Source: Neckera pumila
Taxonomy: Eukaryota; Streptophyta; Bryopsida; Hypnales; Neckeraceae
DNA length: 64,000 nt
Assembly (NCBI GenBank): GCA_963969595.1
Contig: OZ018409.1
Location: 5,904,520 to 5,968,519, forward strand
Reading direction: 5' to 3'
Part shown: positions 24,441 through 36,013 of the stretch, one piece after another
How positions within the stretch are numbered: the stretch's first letter is position 1
Layout: every line of letters starts with the position of its first letter
The notes under the pieces: generated by a model
The model's database searches: none
Seen by the model: only the letters and a program-made list of their open reading frames with translations
What the model was told of the DNA's origin: nothing
Translations under genes and position numbers: made by a program

Positions 24441-24744
24441 CATTAGGAAAAATTTCAGCCCTCCAGAAGGCCTCTAAGGAATTGATTTACGGGACCCCTT
24501 TGGTGCAATTTCAGAATGAATAAAAAATTATTTTTTATTAAAAAAATTTTTTTTTTTGAAAAAAAATACCTAAAAAATAAAAAAAATATTAAAAAATATA
24601 AATCTAACGTGGCACTACTAGTGCCACATCAGCACCCCATTTTTAAATATTAAAAAATAATTTTTTATTCTGATTTTTTTCCATAATTGCACCGAGCGGG
24701 TGCCAAACTCGCGGCCTTTTGGAGGGCTGAAATTTTTCCTAATG
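24441..24744. mobile_element. MITE, copy 2 of a tandem pair
   Basis: Same family and orientation as 24144-24420: starts CATTAGGAAAAATTTCAGCC, ends GGCTGAAATTTTTCCTAATG, with a matching interior. The two copies are separated by only 20 bp. Confidence 0.8.
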
Positions 24745-27700
24745 AGTAATCTGACCTTGTGAAGTGCAGCTGCCTAGTTTTTGGCAGGGCCAAAAGAAGG
24801 ACTTCTGCCACTTCAAATGCTAATATCTTCCAATCTATACAGTGGAAATTTTTGAAATTTTTCCACACATTCCCAAATTAGAGTACTACAAGATCCTACA
24901 ATTACATGTGTCCAAAAATGATGTCTTTCAAATATTTGGTAGTTGTGTTAGAAATGGCAGTTTTGGAGCATTTTTGGTGAGAATACAATCAAGGAACTTT
25001 AGGGGTTAACACTTTAACATTTTAAAATTGAAGGAAAAAAATTGTGTCTAAATTAGAAATATTCAATTTATAATCAGTTTTAGAAAGAACAATCTATGGA
25101 CTTTAATCCCTCAAAGCCTAAGAGGACACAATGTGTCTTCTTCAAATTATCAATGGCAAAATCTTGGTGGGGTGAAACAAATCCCTTTATTTTATAAACT
25201 ACAATTTTGTAGAGTTATAAGTTAAAAATCTTATTGCACTTTTCGATTTTCAAAATTTTTATGTGAGAAGTATTTTAGAAAATTACTTAAGGAACATAGT
25301 CTAATAAGTATATGGGAACAAACGTAGTTCTTAATAATGAAATGAATTGTAGGGATGGGAAAAAATCATACTTTCAGACATTTCTAGTCATTATTTTACA
25401 CAAATAAATTCGGTTTGGAAAAAAATTAAAATTTGTACTTTTAGCAATTTTAAATATACAAGGTTGAATCTGGTGTGATTAAGAATACAAAAAGAATTAA
25501 AAAAATTTCAAATTTTTTGAATATTTCTCCAAAAATATGCTAATAATATTAATTGTTGAAATTAAAAATTGTCGCATATACAACTTTTTTTTAATTTTGT
25601 AGGATCCAATTTGGTCAATTTTGGTTTTCTACTCCTTTTGTTTGAAAATATGTACCTTTTTTAAAGAGTTTTTTATTTCTAATTTAAAAAAATTAAAAAT
25701 AGTGAAATTTTTATTAGACTCCAATCCAATTTTTAGGGGGGGAAAAAGCATTATTCATCTTTTTAAAAAATTTCTTCTCAAAAAGTTGCTTTTTTTGCCT
25801 ACAAAGTTGATCATCCAAAATTATTATAATCTAAAAATCCAATGGTCAATATTTTACACGATTAATTCCACATATACTGGACAAAGTAGTCTTTCCTTCT
25901 ATATGGTTAAAATTAAACATTCCACGCACATCTATGTGCAAAAGCATATCAAAGTAAGACAATTCATTGAAAACCTCCATTGTCAAAACATTATTAGGCC
26001 TTTGAGGGATTATTAGTGAATTTTCTAAAATTTTACTTTAAACTTTGATTTTCATGTTTTTAGTAATAAATTGAAACCTCTAGTCGGTTGTCACTAGTTG
26101 TATGGATCCTAAGAACCTAATTGTGCAAAAGAAGCATCCAAAAATTACTAGCAAAATAATATGAACATTTAATGGAGATGTTGTGCGATGGGTAAATTCA
26201 TACTATGGAAATATTCAACAAAAATAGGAGACTTTATGAAGGCAACTTGATTCTTAGACATCCCATTCCAACTTCTATGTTTGGTTATTGCAAATCTGAC
26301 TTGCAACAATCTATACCAATGCAAGTTAAACCCTAAACCTTTAATAAAACTATGCTATCATTAATACAAATCTAGGTTGAATTTCTTTTTCAAAGTTCAG
26401 ACTATAGTTTTGTGTTAAATTTGTCTTATCCAAAACACAATTATGTTAGTTTTACTTTAGATTTAACACAAAATCATGGTTTGAAACAATGGTTTTTTGA
26501 AAATGAATTTGTATTAGTATATGATTCGTCCAACTCTTATTGTATAGTATGGTGAAATATTGTGGCCAAGGCTACCAATACAATAGTATTTAAGTATGCC
26601 AAAACTAGCTTGTGATATTTTTGACGTTTCTATAGAAGAAAATTGACTCCGAGAATTGATGTGAATCCTATAAAATCTAGTCTTTATTCGAATTTGAAAT
26701 TTTCATAAATTGCGAAAAATTGTTCCGTAATTTATCATCAATATGTTTTATTATTGAATTTTGAACTTTGGTCCTATATCAAATGGAATATTGGAGTGTA
26801 AATTCAATTTCCATCTCAATTGGGGCACCTACGTAAATTTTAAATTTAATCTATTTTATTCATATATTTATTTTAATAACAACTTTTAGGTCAGGACTAG
26901 TTTTGCTGATATTTGGTGATACTAATATATTTTTCTATTGACAAATATATGGTGCACTAGGTGTAAAGAGACAAGTTAGGCAAGACTGAGGTTGATCATG
27001 GACTTTTTAAGGCCATATGACTATGCCATGAAATGAAGCCATACAAGTGAAGCCATGACTATTGCTTCAAAGTGAAGCCATTTACACACAATTGCATGGT
27101 TTTAATAAAAATAAATTTGACCTTTGAGAATTGAAGAATTATCTAAGGAGCAAAATTCTTTATAAATTTCTTTAGTGTATTTTATATTATTGCCAATAGC
27201 AAGAATCTTTCAGTAAGACTAATTATAAGAATGTAGGTTGCACTAAAATACACCTATTTTCAATACAACATCAACACATCAACACAATATTTTAACATGT
27301 TCACTTTGAAAATTTATATATTTCATTTACTATGTCCCTATTAAGCTACTACGCTCTATTAGTGATGCTCAAAGTTTAAATTTTCGATTGAAAATGTTAT
27401 AGTATAAAAATTGTTGTGCAATGTTATAAATATTCAATGAATAGTCCTCATAATAGATGCCTTTCTTGCACAAACAAAAATACAGTGGGACAATAAATGC
27501 AAACAAAGCACAAAGTAAAAATTATAATAGTTTCTTAAGGTGAATAGATTACATGTATCAATGGATAAAGTAGCTTCCATTGGAAGTGATCATTGTAGAA
27601 GGTTAAATTTTGCTTTTCCAACAAAATCATTCAAAAGGTAACTATTGCAAAAGTCATAGTATGATTCTTTCAATTTTGATCTTGATGCGCACATCTTAGT

Positions 27701-28451
27701 AAATTTACTCTAAAAATTCCATGAATTTTTTAATTTTAATTGAATGGATTGATGGGTTGATGTTTATTCAAAAACCTTTGGTTCATTTATTTCAATTAAT
27801 TTTGTAACCCCTAAAGTCCCAAGTGTCTTTTTAGAAGACAATTGTGAGTTTGTTTTGGTTCCTATGGTCTCAATTTTTGGCATGATTTTTTTGATATTTT
27901 TAAAAGTTAAAAAAGTATATTGGCTTTTTAGGAATATTATTTTTATTTAAATCAATGAGTAGAAGCAAAGGTTATGCTACACAAAGTTCAAAATAGTCAA
28001 ACTCAAGTGGCAAATAAAAAAGCTTGAAATAAAAAATTATTTTTAACTTTCTTATATATTATTTTGTCTCTATATAGAAAGATTGATTCATTTCATTTGG
28101 ATTTAGATTGTGAGAGTTATGTAGCATCTAGCATACAAAAAAAAAAATTTGAAAAAATAATTCCTCCAAAAAAATTGGTATTTATTTTTAGAATTAATTT
28201 CTACTAATATTGCCCTATAACTATGGTAGTGCAAAAATTTAAATTTAAAAGAGTTCAAAGTTTTATAATCTAATGTAGCAAGGTGCAAGAATTTTATTTT
28301 TTTCATTTCAAATGCAAGTATCTTGCAATCTACTTGGTCAAACTTTTCAAATACCTTGAAGCCAATACACCATGCTGAAATTCAATTATTTAAGTGAAGA
28401 GTAGAAATTTACTTGTATAGTTCTTGCGTTTTTTTTCATTTCTTTTGTTAA
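24745..28451. other. AT-rich desert with a small inverted repeat
   Basis: No gene is supported. The frame 25621-26016 is only low-complexity AT-rich DNA. A weak foldback lies at 26360-26520. Confidence 0.4.
26360..26520. repeat. Short imperfect inverted repeat
   Basis: 'attaatacaaat' and 'gttttgtgttaaattt' on the left pair imperfectly with 'atttaacacaaaatc' and 'atttgtattagtat' on the right. It is non-coding. Confidence 0.45.
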
Positions 28452-28803
28452 TTCAGTAGACTTTGGTGGCCGTTTAGGCATAGTAGAATTGTTTTTTCTA
28501 AAAACTTTGAACTAACAAAAGTTGGGAAATCAAGCCAGATTCCATTTCCAAAAATCCATTTGCAATTTGAAGTTTTTTTTAAAAAGTTATGGACAAAATT
28601 CAGAGAGGGTGTTTAAAAATGTCAAAGAAAATTTCCATTCCAACCCCTCTCTAAACTTTGCTCATAACTTATGATTGGAGACTTCAAACTGCAAATGGTT
28701 TCTTGGAGATAAAAGTTAGCTTGATTCCCCAACTTTTGTTTGTTCAAAGCTTTTTGAATAAAGTCATTCTACTATGCCCAAACGGCCACCAAAGTTTGCT
28801 AGC
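28452..28803 (+). repeat. Third copy of the 352-bp foldback unit
   Basis: It has the same length and internal order as the CACTA palindrome arms, starting TTCAGTAGACTTTGGTGG and ending CCACCAAAGTTTGCTAGC, and is more diverged. It lies upstream of a relic of the same CACTA family's right end. Confidence 0.7.
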
Positions 28804-28875
28804 TTTACAAAATTTGGAATTGTGAATGATCTAGTTTGAAAATAAAATTCCATTTTATGTAGAATTCCAATCTCG

Positions 28876-29566
28876 CATAATTAGTACTCAATTCTTATGC
28901 AATCCCATCAAGCATATCAAATTGAAGTTCTGAAAATTCAAAATTCTATTTTTGGTGAACTTTTAAAGCCAATTTGCATGGTTATACATGATATTTTATA
29001 GAAAACAATTGGTGATGTGTTTTTTTCATCCAATTGTGTAGATGTTTAGGAAACATCCATATGCACATCTTTCATATTAAAAAATACCCCCTTAAGTAAC
29101 AAAAATATTATCTAGGACAAGTTCCATATGAAGTGTCATATGACCAAACTTTGTAAAATAGATATTTCTATATTTTAAGTAGATTTTGGCAAAGTAATTG
29201 TACCATCATGTTCACATTTACAAAGTTAGTCACAATGTGCGGATCAAATAGCAAAATCTAGCTAAAATGTAGAAATATCTATTTAACCAAAGTTTGGTCA
29301 TATAATGCCTTACATTTAACTCTTCCTTGCTCATATTTCTGTCACTTAAGGGAATGTTTTTTAAAATGAAAGATGTGCATACGGATGTTCCCTACATATC
29401 TATGCAATTGAATTAAATAAATTTATCATTAGTTGTTTTCTATAAAGTATTATGTATAACCATGCAAATTGGCTTCAAAAATTCACCATAAATGAAATTT
29501 TGCATGTTTGGAACTGAAATTTGGTATGCTTGATTGGAATTGCATAAGAATTGAGTACTAAGTATG
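28876..29566. mobile_element. Foldback MITE of about 690 bp
   Basis: The left arm begins 'cataattagtactcaattc' and the right arm ends 'gaattgagtactaagtatg'. Complementarity continues deep into the interior (for example 'tgcatggttatacatgatat' near 28977 against the 29450 region, and 'atatgcacatcttt' near 29060 against 29370). It is inserted between the foldback unit and the CACTA relic end. Confidence 0.75.
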
Positions 29567-29689
29567 TAAGACCAAATAATCCAATTTTTCTTTAAATTAT
29601 ACAAAGAAAATTGAATGGCACAACATGCAATTTGTAAATGAGCTGTATCCTACTATACTATTTGAATTGAAAAAAAATTTAACCATTTT

Positions 29690-29790
29690 GTTGACTTGTG
29701 CCAAATCAACAAAAAACAGTAAAAAAATGATCTATGCAATATCCAAATCAACCAAAATTTGGTTTTCTATCCTATCTGGAATGTTCTAAA
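29690..29790. mobile_element. Relic of a CACTA right end
   Basis: It aligns with the subterminal region 10840-10940 of the complete CACTA element ('caaatcaacaaaaaac', 'ccaaatcaaccaaaattt', then 'ggttttcta'), but the terminal CTAGTG is lost. With 28452-28803 it indicates an older copy of the same family, later split by the 690-bp MITE. Confidence 0.55.
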
Positions 29791-31117
29791 CTGCATCTAC
29801 TATTAGTTGCCCGATCTTGCTTCACGGTGTCCAATTTTAAATGGACAATCTCAAATTTACAAAGGTTATTCTTAACCAACACACTATAGCACTAAGTGAT
29901 GAATCACTTGTTGAAATGGTTGTGGATTTATTCTTACTTAAAACTATTCATCGTTTTTGGGGATTCTTTTGCCATTTTAAAAAAATCAAAAATTAAAACA
30001 AATATATTCTTATGCATTAGATTGTGTTGGCTTTTTAGGGCTTCCCAAAAAAATTCAAAAATTTTGTGATTTGTTTTTCACAAAATTGAAAAAGTTGAAA
30101 GTTGTTTTATTTTCCACAATGGACTTTGGATATTTTTAGCAATGTCAAATTTTTTTTTTCATTTTCCTTTTGGAATATATCAGGCAAGCATTTTTTTGTG
30201 TCTGAAAAAAAATTTGAAAAATTTGAAAATTATTTTTTTGAGAAAATTGTCATGACCGGGAGTTGGATTTTTCCAAATCGGACTTTGGATAATTTTTATA
30301 GTGTTAAAAAAACTTTTTTTCTAAAATTTTTTTGGCAATACAATATGCAAGCTTTTATGTATTTCTGGAAAATTATTTGTTAAAATTTTCAATTTCTTTA
30401 CTTTTTTGACAAAATCATGATGGTTAGGAGCTGTTCTTTTTTCAAAGAGGACTGTGGACATTTTTAGCAATGTTATAAACTGCTTTTTTTTGCAAAAAAA
30501 TTTTACAACTTTCTTTTCAATTTTTTAAGAAATTCCTTCAATCAGTGTCCATGTTGCATGGATTCTGTACAAGTTGATTCAGGACGTAATCAGTGACGCT
30601 TTTGTCAAGCATTATTTAGACACTGAATCCGCAAGGAATTGGTTACACACAATTTTCGTGTGACATTAACACAATGGTAATATACACGGAAGAGACACGG
30701 TAGACGTATTGTCATAATGGACATTGTTTACGTGCGGATGGGATACTCCAAAGCCCATGTAATCTATACGTTTATATGAACCAATTGAAATCCGTACGAC
30801 AAAAATGAACATTTAGTCATATAGGAAGTTTAAGATGCACTACTTCCTAGACAAATTCTTTGTGCACTCTTAGACACTCAATGCTCACTCTTGTTGATTT
30901 TGACAAAATTTTGATTTTCAAATCGTTTTGAACAATGATTAGCATGCATCAAATCAAATTTCCTTGAAGATATATAATTTTCACCAAACAATAACAATAC
31001 TTTGAGTTTTAAAAACCCCCAATTTTTTTTTATATTTGAATTTTCATAAAAAATTTATCTAGAGATTGAACTCCAAACCGCATGTATTCAAAAAACCAAA
31101 ATCATCAAAACTTTTTA
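29791..31117. other. AT-rich desert with a short GC-richer island
   Basis: About 30540-30850 is less AT-rich than its surroundings and contains several CG-bearing words, but no coding frame or terminal repeat that I can define. Confidence 0.35.
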
Positions 31118-31634
31118 CTCCCTTTGTCCCAAAATGATTGTCCCATGACAAACTTTTCTCAAGATTAAGGCAAAATTTGAGAATTTGATAAATTAATGAA
31201 TGCAAACATATAGATTAGCTCTTGATTTACTCATCAGTTTGCAAAAACGGCAGTATCAAGTTTAAAGTATTAAAGCGAGAAATTTGAGGTTGCAAGTTCA
31301 CATGATAAATCACTCGCTCGCTTACGATTTTCCACTGAAAATGTATACTGATCATAGCAACACATTGTTTTCCACCTTGTCTTTGTACCACATGAAGATT
31401 TTGTAAAGTTAGTTTACAGTTAGAATTTTTCTTGAGCTGCTTGTTGTAAGCAGCTTGTGTAATCAAAACTGACTATTTCATAAATTGTGTCTTTGTCTAA
31501 TTAAAACTCTTATTGTAACATACTAACTATTTCATAAATTGCATTCATATAACTAAATTAAATTGAAGTAGTGGACAATCATTTTTGGACACCTATATTT
31601 GGAAAGATGGAAAATCGTTTTGAGATGGAAGGAA
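31118..31634. mobile_element. Stowaway-like MITE
   Basis: The ends read CTCCCTTTGTCCCAAAATGA and, in reverse complement from the right, TTCCTTCCATCTCAAAACGA, each next to a TA dinucleotide (31116-31117 and 31635-31636). This is the Stowaway signature (Tc1/mariner-derived, TA target). The 517-bp interior is non-coding and also shows 'aatgattgtcc' in inverted orientation near each end. Confidence 0.75.
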
Positions 31635-34537
31635 TAACTTACTAATTTTGAGATATGATGAATCATCTAAAAATATTAATATTAAAAATTGAAATATCTA
31701 AAAAGAGGGTACTTAGTGTCCTTCACTTTGCTACAAATTCATTTAACAATGCAAAAGTGTAAACTTGCAAGTGCTCCAATTATTAATAGGGAAATTTGTA
31801 GGTCCCACTCCCAAGGTTACTTGACTCTTAATGACCCAAGGGCAGTGTACTTTCAAAATGGGCCAAAATTGCCAAACACTTGAGCAATTTGTTTGCTCAT
31901 TTTGTTTTAAGATTGAATAGAATGTAAATGTTGAATCTTGAATTTCACATTGGGAGTGAGCACCTCAATTCAAATTATTTGATCGCAAGGTTTAGGAGAT
32001 ATTTAGGTTTAAATTTTTATTGGGTCAATGGAAATACAGGGCAGTGCACTTTGAAGGAGCATATTTTTGTCAGAATATTTCAAAATAATGTTTTTTTGTG
32101 CTCACTGAAAGATAAGAGATTTGAGAATGTACTTGTAAAATTTTAAAACATTCCAAGCATTCATCAATTCATGATAGAGCTTGCAATGCATAGTGATCAC
32201 TGAAATGAGAGTAGAGTTTATAAGAGAAAGAAGGATGGGTCACTTGTCTTCTCCTTGAATTCCTTAGATCTGGCCTTTTTGAGGTGGATTTGCCTTTTTT
32301 AAGGTGGGCAAGAATCACATTCATTGGCTGACTTTTTAGTCCATGCCCAAACCAAATCGAAAATAATGAGTTGGAAATTGCAATCTACCACGTAACTATG
32401 AAAAATTCCACAAGGCGGATTTTAACTTGGAATTTGATGAGACTATTGCCATTGGATTTATATTGTAGTCTATTTTTTGGAAATACCTTTTTTTTAAAAC
32501 CCAAAATTTGAGAATGAGTAGCTCAAAAAACAAGGGCAGCAACCAGAAAATGGTCACTTAAGTCATTAGGGGTTAAGCGGCAAGCCATTGAAAGCGTTTG
32601 AAAATGAATCTCAATTACAATTTTACATAGAATTACCAGCTAGTAAGAGTATATGTGGAATTTGGAAACTTGACTGTCACCCTGTCTGACCAAGTCAGCT
32701 GAAAACTTGTGTTGCCACACTAGCAACTATGGACTTAAGAGCACTGATGAGACCCGTGCTTGGGCAATTTAGTGCTCTCAATCTGCCACAATTGCCCTTG
32801 AGCTTTAGTACTCACAAGAATGATGGCAAACATGTAAAGTAACTGCACCTCATAAGGTGGGTACACCCAAAAGCGCCACAAATTGGGCTATGAGTAATTT
32901 GAAGGCTTAGTAGATAATAGTGAGTACGGGAATTTAAAGAGATGTCTAGAAAAGGAAGAAATGTACAAAAAAAATTCAGATTTTGACAAATATGAGAGCA
33001 CAGTAGGGGTACAAAGTTTTGGAAGTAGAGTATTTAAAAGCACTCATAGGCTAAACTAAAAATCAGCAGTCACATGCACAAAGTTCCCCTCCCAAGGTGT
33101 TAGAATAAAAAGAAATGGAGTTGCAATTGTGTTTAAAACAATGAAAATAAAATAAAATTAGTAACCAACAAGCAATAGATAAGCTTGTCAGTAATTAATG
33201 GGAATTGTCCATGTGTTTCAAAGAAGAGAAAATAATGATTACCTTGTCAGAGAAACAAATTAACATGTGATGTGAGCTTAGAAGCATGTCACTAGTACCA
33301 AAATGGCCAATAGTTCTTTAATGAACCACTATATTCATTCACTGACAATTTTCAGTAGGTAACTACACCATTTAAGGGCTTAATCTAGGATGCGCTTTAA
33401 GGCACTGGGCCATAATGGGGGTACCTACCTTAGTCATAGTGACTCTTGTTTCTAAAACCAAACCCTCAGAAAATTTACACAAAAGCTTACCGAGAGATAG
33501 ACAAGAAACTATTATTTAGACAATTTTAGATGTAAAGATCTACCTTACCTTTCAAACACTAAACGTGACAAAACAAAAAAGCAAGCAAGTAACAGTGATT
33601 GATAGACACATCAGGCTCATTGATAAACACTGAAGTATGGTAATATTTGCGAAAAGCTCAACAGTACTAGTCCCAATTCTATAACAATTCCCTGTCTTAC
33701 ATTTCCCTACGAGAGCTACATTCCTTGTGTACTAGAAAAAAGGCAAAAAAAGCAAATTCTCAAAGGGGATTTCTGTTATAGTGCCTACAAGGAACCTTTA
33801 AAATGTTTGTTGTGATGGGCATTCATATGATCTCCAGCTCATCCAACGGTTTGTCTCGTTTTCAATATGATATTCTATGATACAATAAACCTAATCATGC
33901 AGCATTCCATTTGATGCTGAACTCATGTCAAGAGATTCACTACAACAATGCACAACGGTTTGAGCTTGGTGGGTTTTGATAGTGAGATAAAGCACACCAA
34001 TCCACCATCACATGCATCCACTGGGGTCCATGTAGGATGCCTCTACTCCGAATCATCATTCCAAGGATTTTACAAAGGGAGGTGATAGGCATATTGCCAT
34101 CTGCCTTTTGTGAAATCATGTATTGTTACAAAAAAATTCATTTAGAGAACTTGGATATGAATTCGAATACGAAAGAAGTGCAACCATGGTAGGACTGGTT
34201 TTGTGACATGCTTGGTTGATTTCCGAGTTCACAGTAGCCATGTCTTTCCTCTACTCCTCAAGAGACAGTGCAAGCAAGTGATATCAGGGAAGGGCAGACG
34301 TGCCAAAACAAGAATTAGCAACTCCTTCGGAACAGTTCTCCAAAGAATAGGATTCAGCATCTTTGGATCCATAGAGATGATGTTGCGTGAAGCAGCCATG
34401 TCGAGTAAGCTTCTTTCTGCTCCTTGTCAACATCTTGTGCGACCAATACTTGTACTGTAACCTCTCAGATATGGGTAGTTGCATGAATGACTTCACGTTT
34501 TTGTTCCATTTTGGCTGAAATTGGCATTCTGGCAGAC
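31635..34537. other. Intergenic DNA, GC content rising towards the right
   Basis: No gene is supported. Small frames at 31689-31883, 31928-32146 and 34203-34460 lack recognised domains. Confidence 0.35.
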
Positions 34538-34571
34538 AGTACTCGGCAATACTAGGAGTACTAACTGTACT
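34538..34571. promoter_or_regulatory. Phased AGTACT cluster 1 (left end)
   Basis: AGTACT, AATACT, AGTACT and TGTACT start at 34538, 34548, 34557 and 34566, a spacing of 10, 9 and 9 bp. Confidence 0.6.
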
Positions 34572-35084
34572 ACCTGTCGAAATTGGGACACAATTCTAAC
34601 CGTCGATGGCAATTAAGATCTTTTGCGCTTTGGACAAGTGTCACATGGTGGTGGCCCGTGGAATAAATGTAGCCGCCATTCAAGGCTATGGAAATTGACA
34701 TGCCTGCAAGATGTGAATACGTGTCATGCAGCTGTAGCTTTGCCATTTGAATGATTGGATGGGGCGGGAGTCGTTGAAGGCACAATGAAAGTCATCGACT
34801 TTCGGAGGGAAGGATTCAGTCGCCGACTTTCATCCGGCCTTCTTCACTTTGTCTCTCTTGAATTGCTCAACGTTGTTGTCGTTGAAGTGGGGAGACTAGG
34901 GTTTCGGACATCGGAGAGGTTCGCAGTGTTGAGCGTGAGAGGGCATGGTCTGTAGTTTCTTGACGCGGTTGATTGTTGGAAGATCTTGCGCTTCATGCTT
35001 GAGTGCGCGCGCGTACCAATGTGGTTCTGCTGTAGGATGATAGTACAGTGACATGGGTAAAAGTGCTCTTACTGTCGTGGATTA

Positions 35085-35096
35085 GGTTTAGGGTTT
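35085..35096. promoter_or_regulatory. Telobox-like GGTTTAGGGTTT
   Basis: One and a half plant telomere-type repeats lie in the GC-rich leader upstream of the SET gene. Such teloboxes are common near plant transcription starts. Confidence 0.4.
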
Positions 35097-35742
35097 CCTT
35101 GCTTCAGAGTTCAGGGTTGAGGGCGATAGGGTGGGCACGGCATTAGAGGAGTCTAGAGCGCGCGGCGTTGGAGAAGTCTGCAGTGCGCGGCGTTGGAGGA
35201 GGGTTTAGGCTTCACGGAGTAAGGGAGGGCAGACCTTTCAGGCGTCGACAACGTTGGAGCTGTGGTCATCCGCGCTGTGAGAGGGCGACTTCAAAGGACA
35301 AGGCATTAGGTAAGTTCTGCCAAACTTCTCTCCCTTTTCTTTTGGGATTTCCTTCTTGGCCAAATAGGTACATGTTCAGATGCACAGCGGAATGGCCTTC
35401 CCGTGCAACTGTCAGTGGTAGAAGGTTCAACGAAGCCCGATGTGGTGGTCTTCTGAGTTTGTTCTGTGGTTCTACCCTTCTTCACAGGCATAACTGCATC
35501 CAGTTGGCTTGGAAGAGCTTGTATGCTGTCGTGTGGTGATGTAGCGCCATCGTGGTTGTCCTTTGTTTTTCCTGTTTTAGTGTTTCCACCCAATGTTATT
35601 CTGGAGGTCAACCAACTATAGGTTTGTTGTACGCCGTGGTTTAGGGACTTCAGAACAGCTATGCAAAGGTCCCTTGTTGTGCTCTTGAACGAAAAGTGCT
35701 TCTTTGTTTTTCTGCAAGTTAGGGTTTTCAGTGCATACAAGA

Positions 35743-35798
35743 TGTACAAAGTACTAAGAAGTACTAGGGGCTGATCCGCTGCAGTACTACTTAGTATT
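35743..35798. promoter_or_regulatory. Phased AGTACT cluster 2
   Basis: TGTACA at 35743, then AGTACT at 35750 and 35760. After a gap come AGTACT at 35783 and AGTATT at 35793, again 10 bp apart. It lies in the presumed first intron of the SET gene. Confidence 0.6.
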
Positions 35799-36013
35799 TT
35801 TGTCCTACTGCCACTACCATTCCATAGTCACTCAACCTTCATTGTTCTTCACATGTCAGCGGTTTTGGTAATCTACAGTGATTACAGATTTCCTCTATTA
35901 TTTTAATTGTTCATGCAAATTCATAGTAACATGGTTCTCCTCTGCCAATCATGTCAGCCGCTCATGTCTTGCTTGTCATTTGAAAGACAGATGGAAGCAA
36001 CAAAGGATTCGAT

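Larger units (their letters stand above)
34600..36013 (+). promoter_or_regulatory. GC-rich leader region of the SET gene
   Basis: GC content is high, with a short direct repeat of 'gcgcggcgttggaga' near 35159-35205. A good donor (TTAG/GTAAGT, near 35309) and an acceptor (GACAG or AAAG near 35990) suggest a non-coding first exon and a first intron before the start codon at 36014. The frame 35168-35539 across this donor is probably not translated. Confidence 0.45.

Noticed and set aside
25621..26016. 131-codon + strand frame
   Set aside because: Its Lys/Phe/Ile/Leu/Asn-rich translation reflects AT-rich DNA only.
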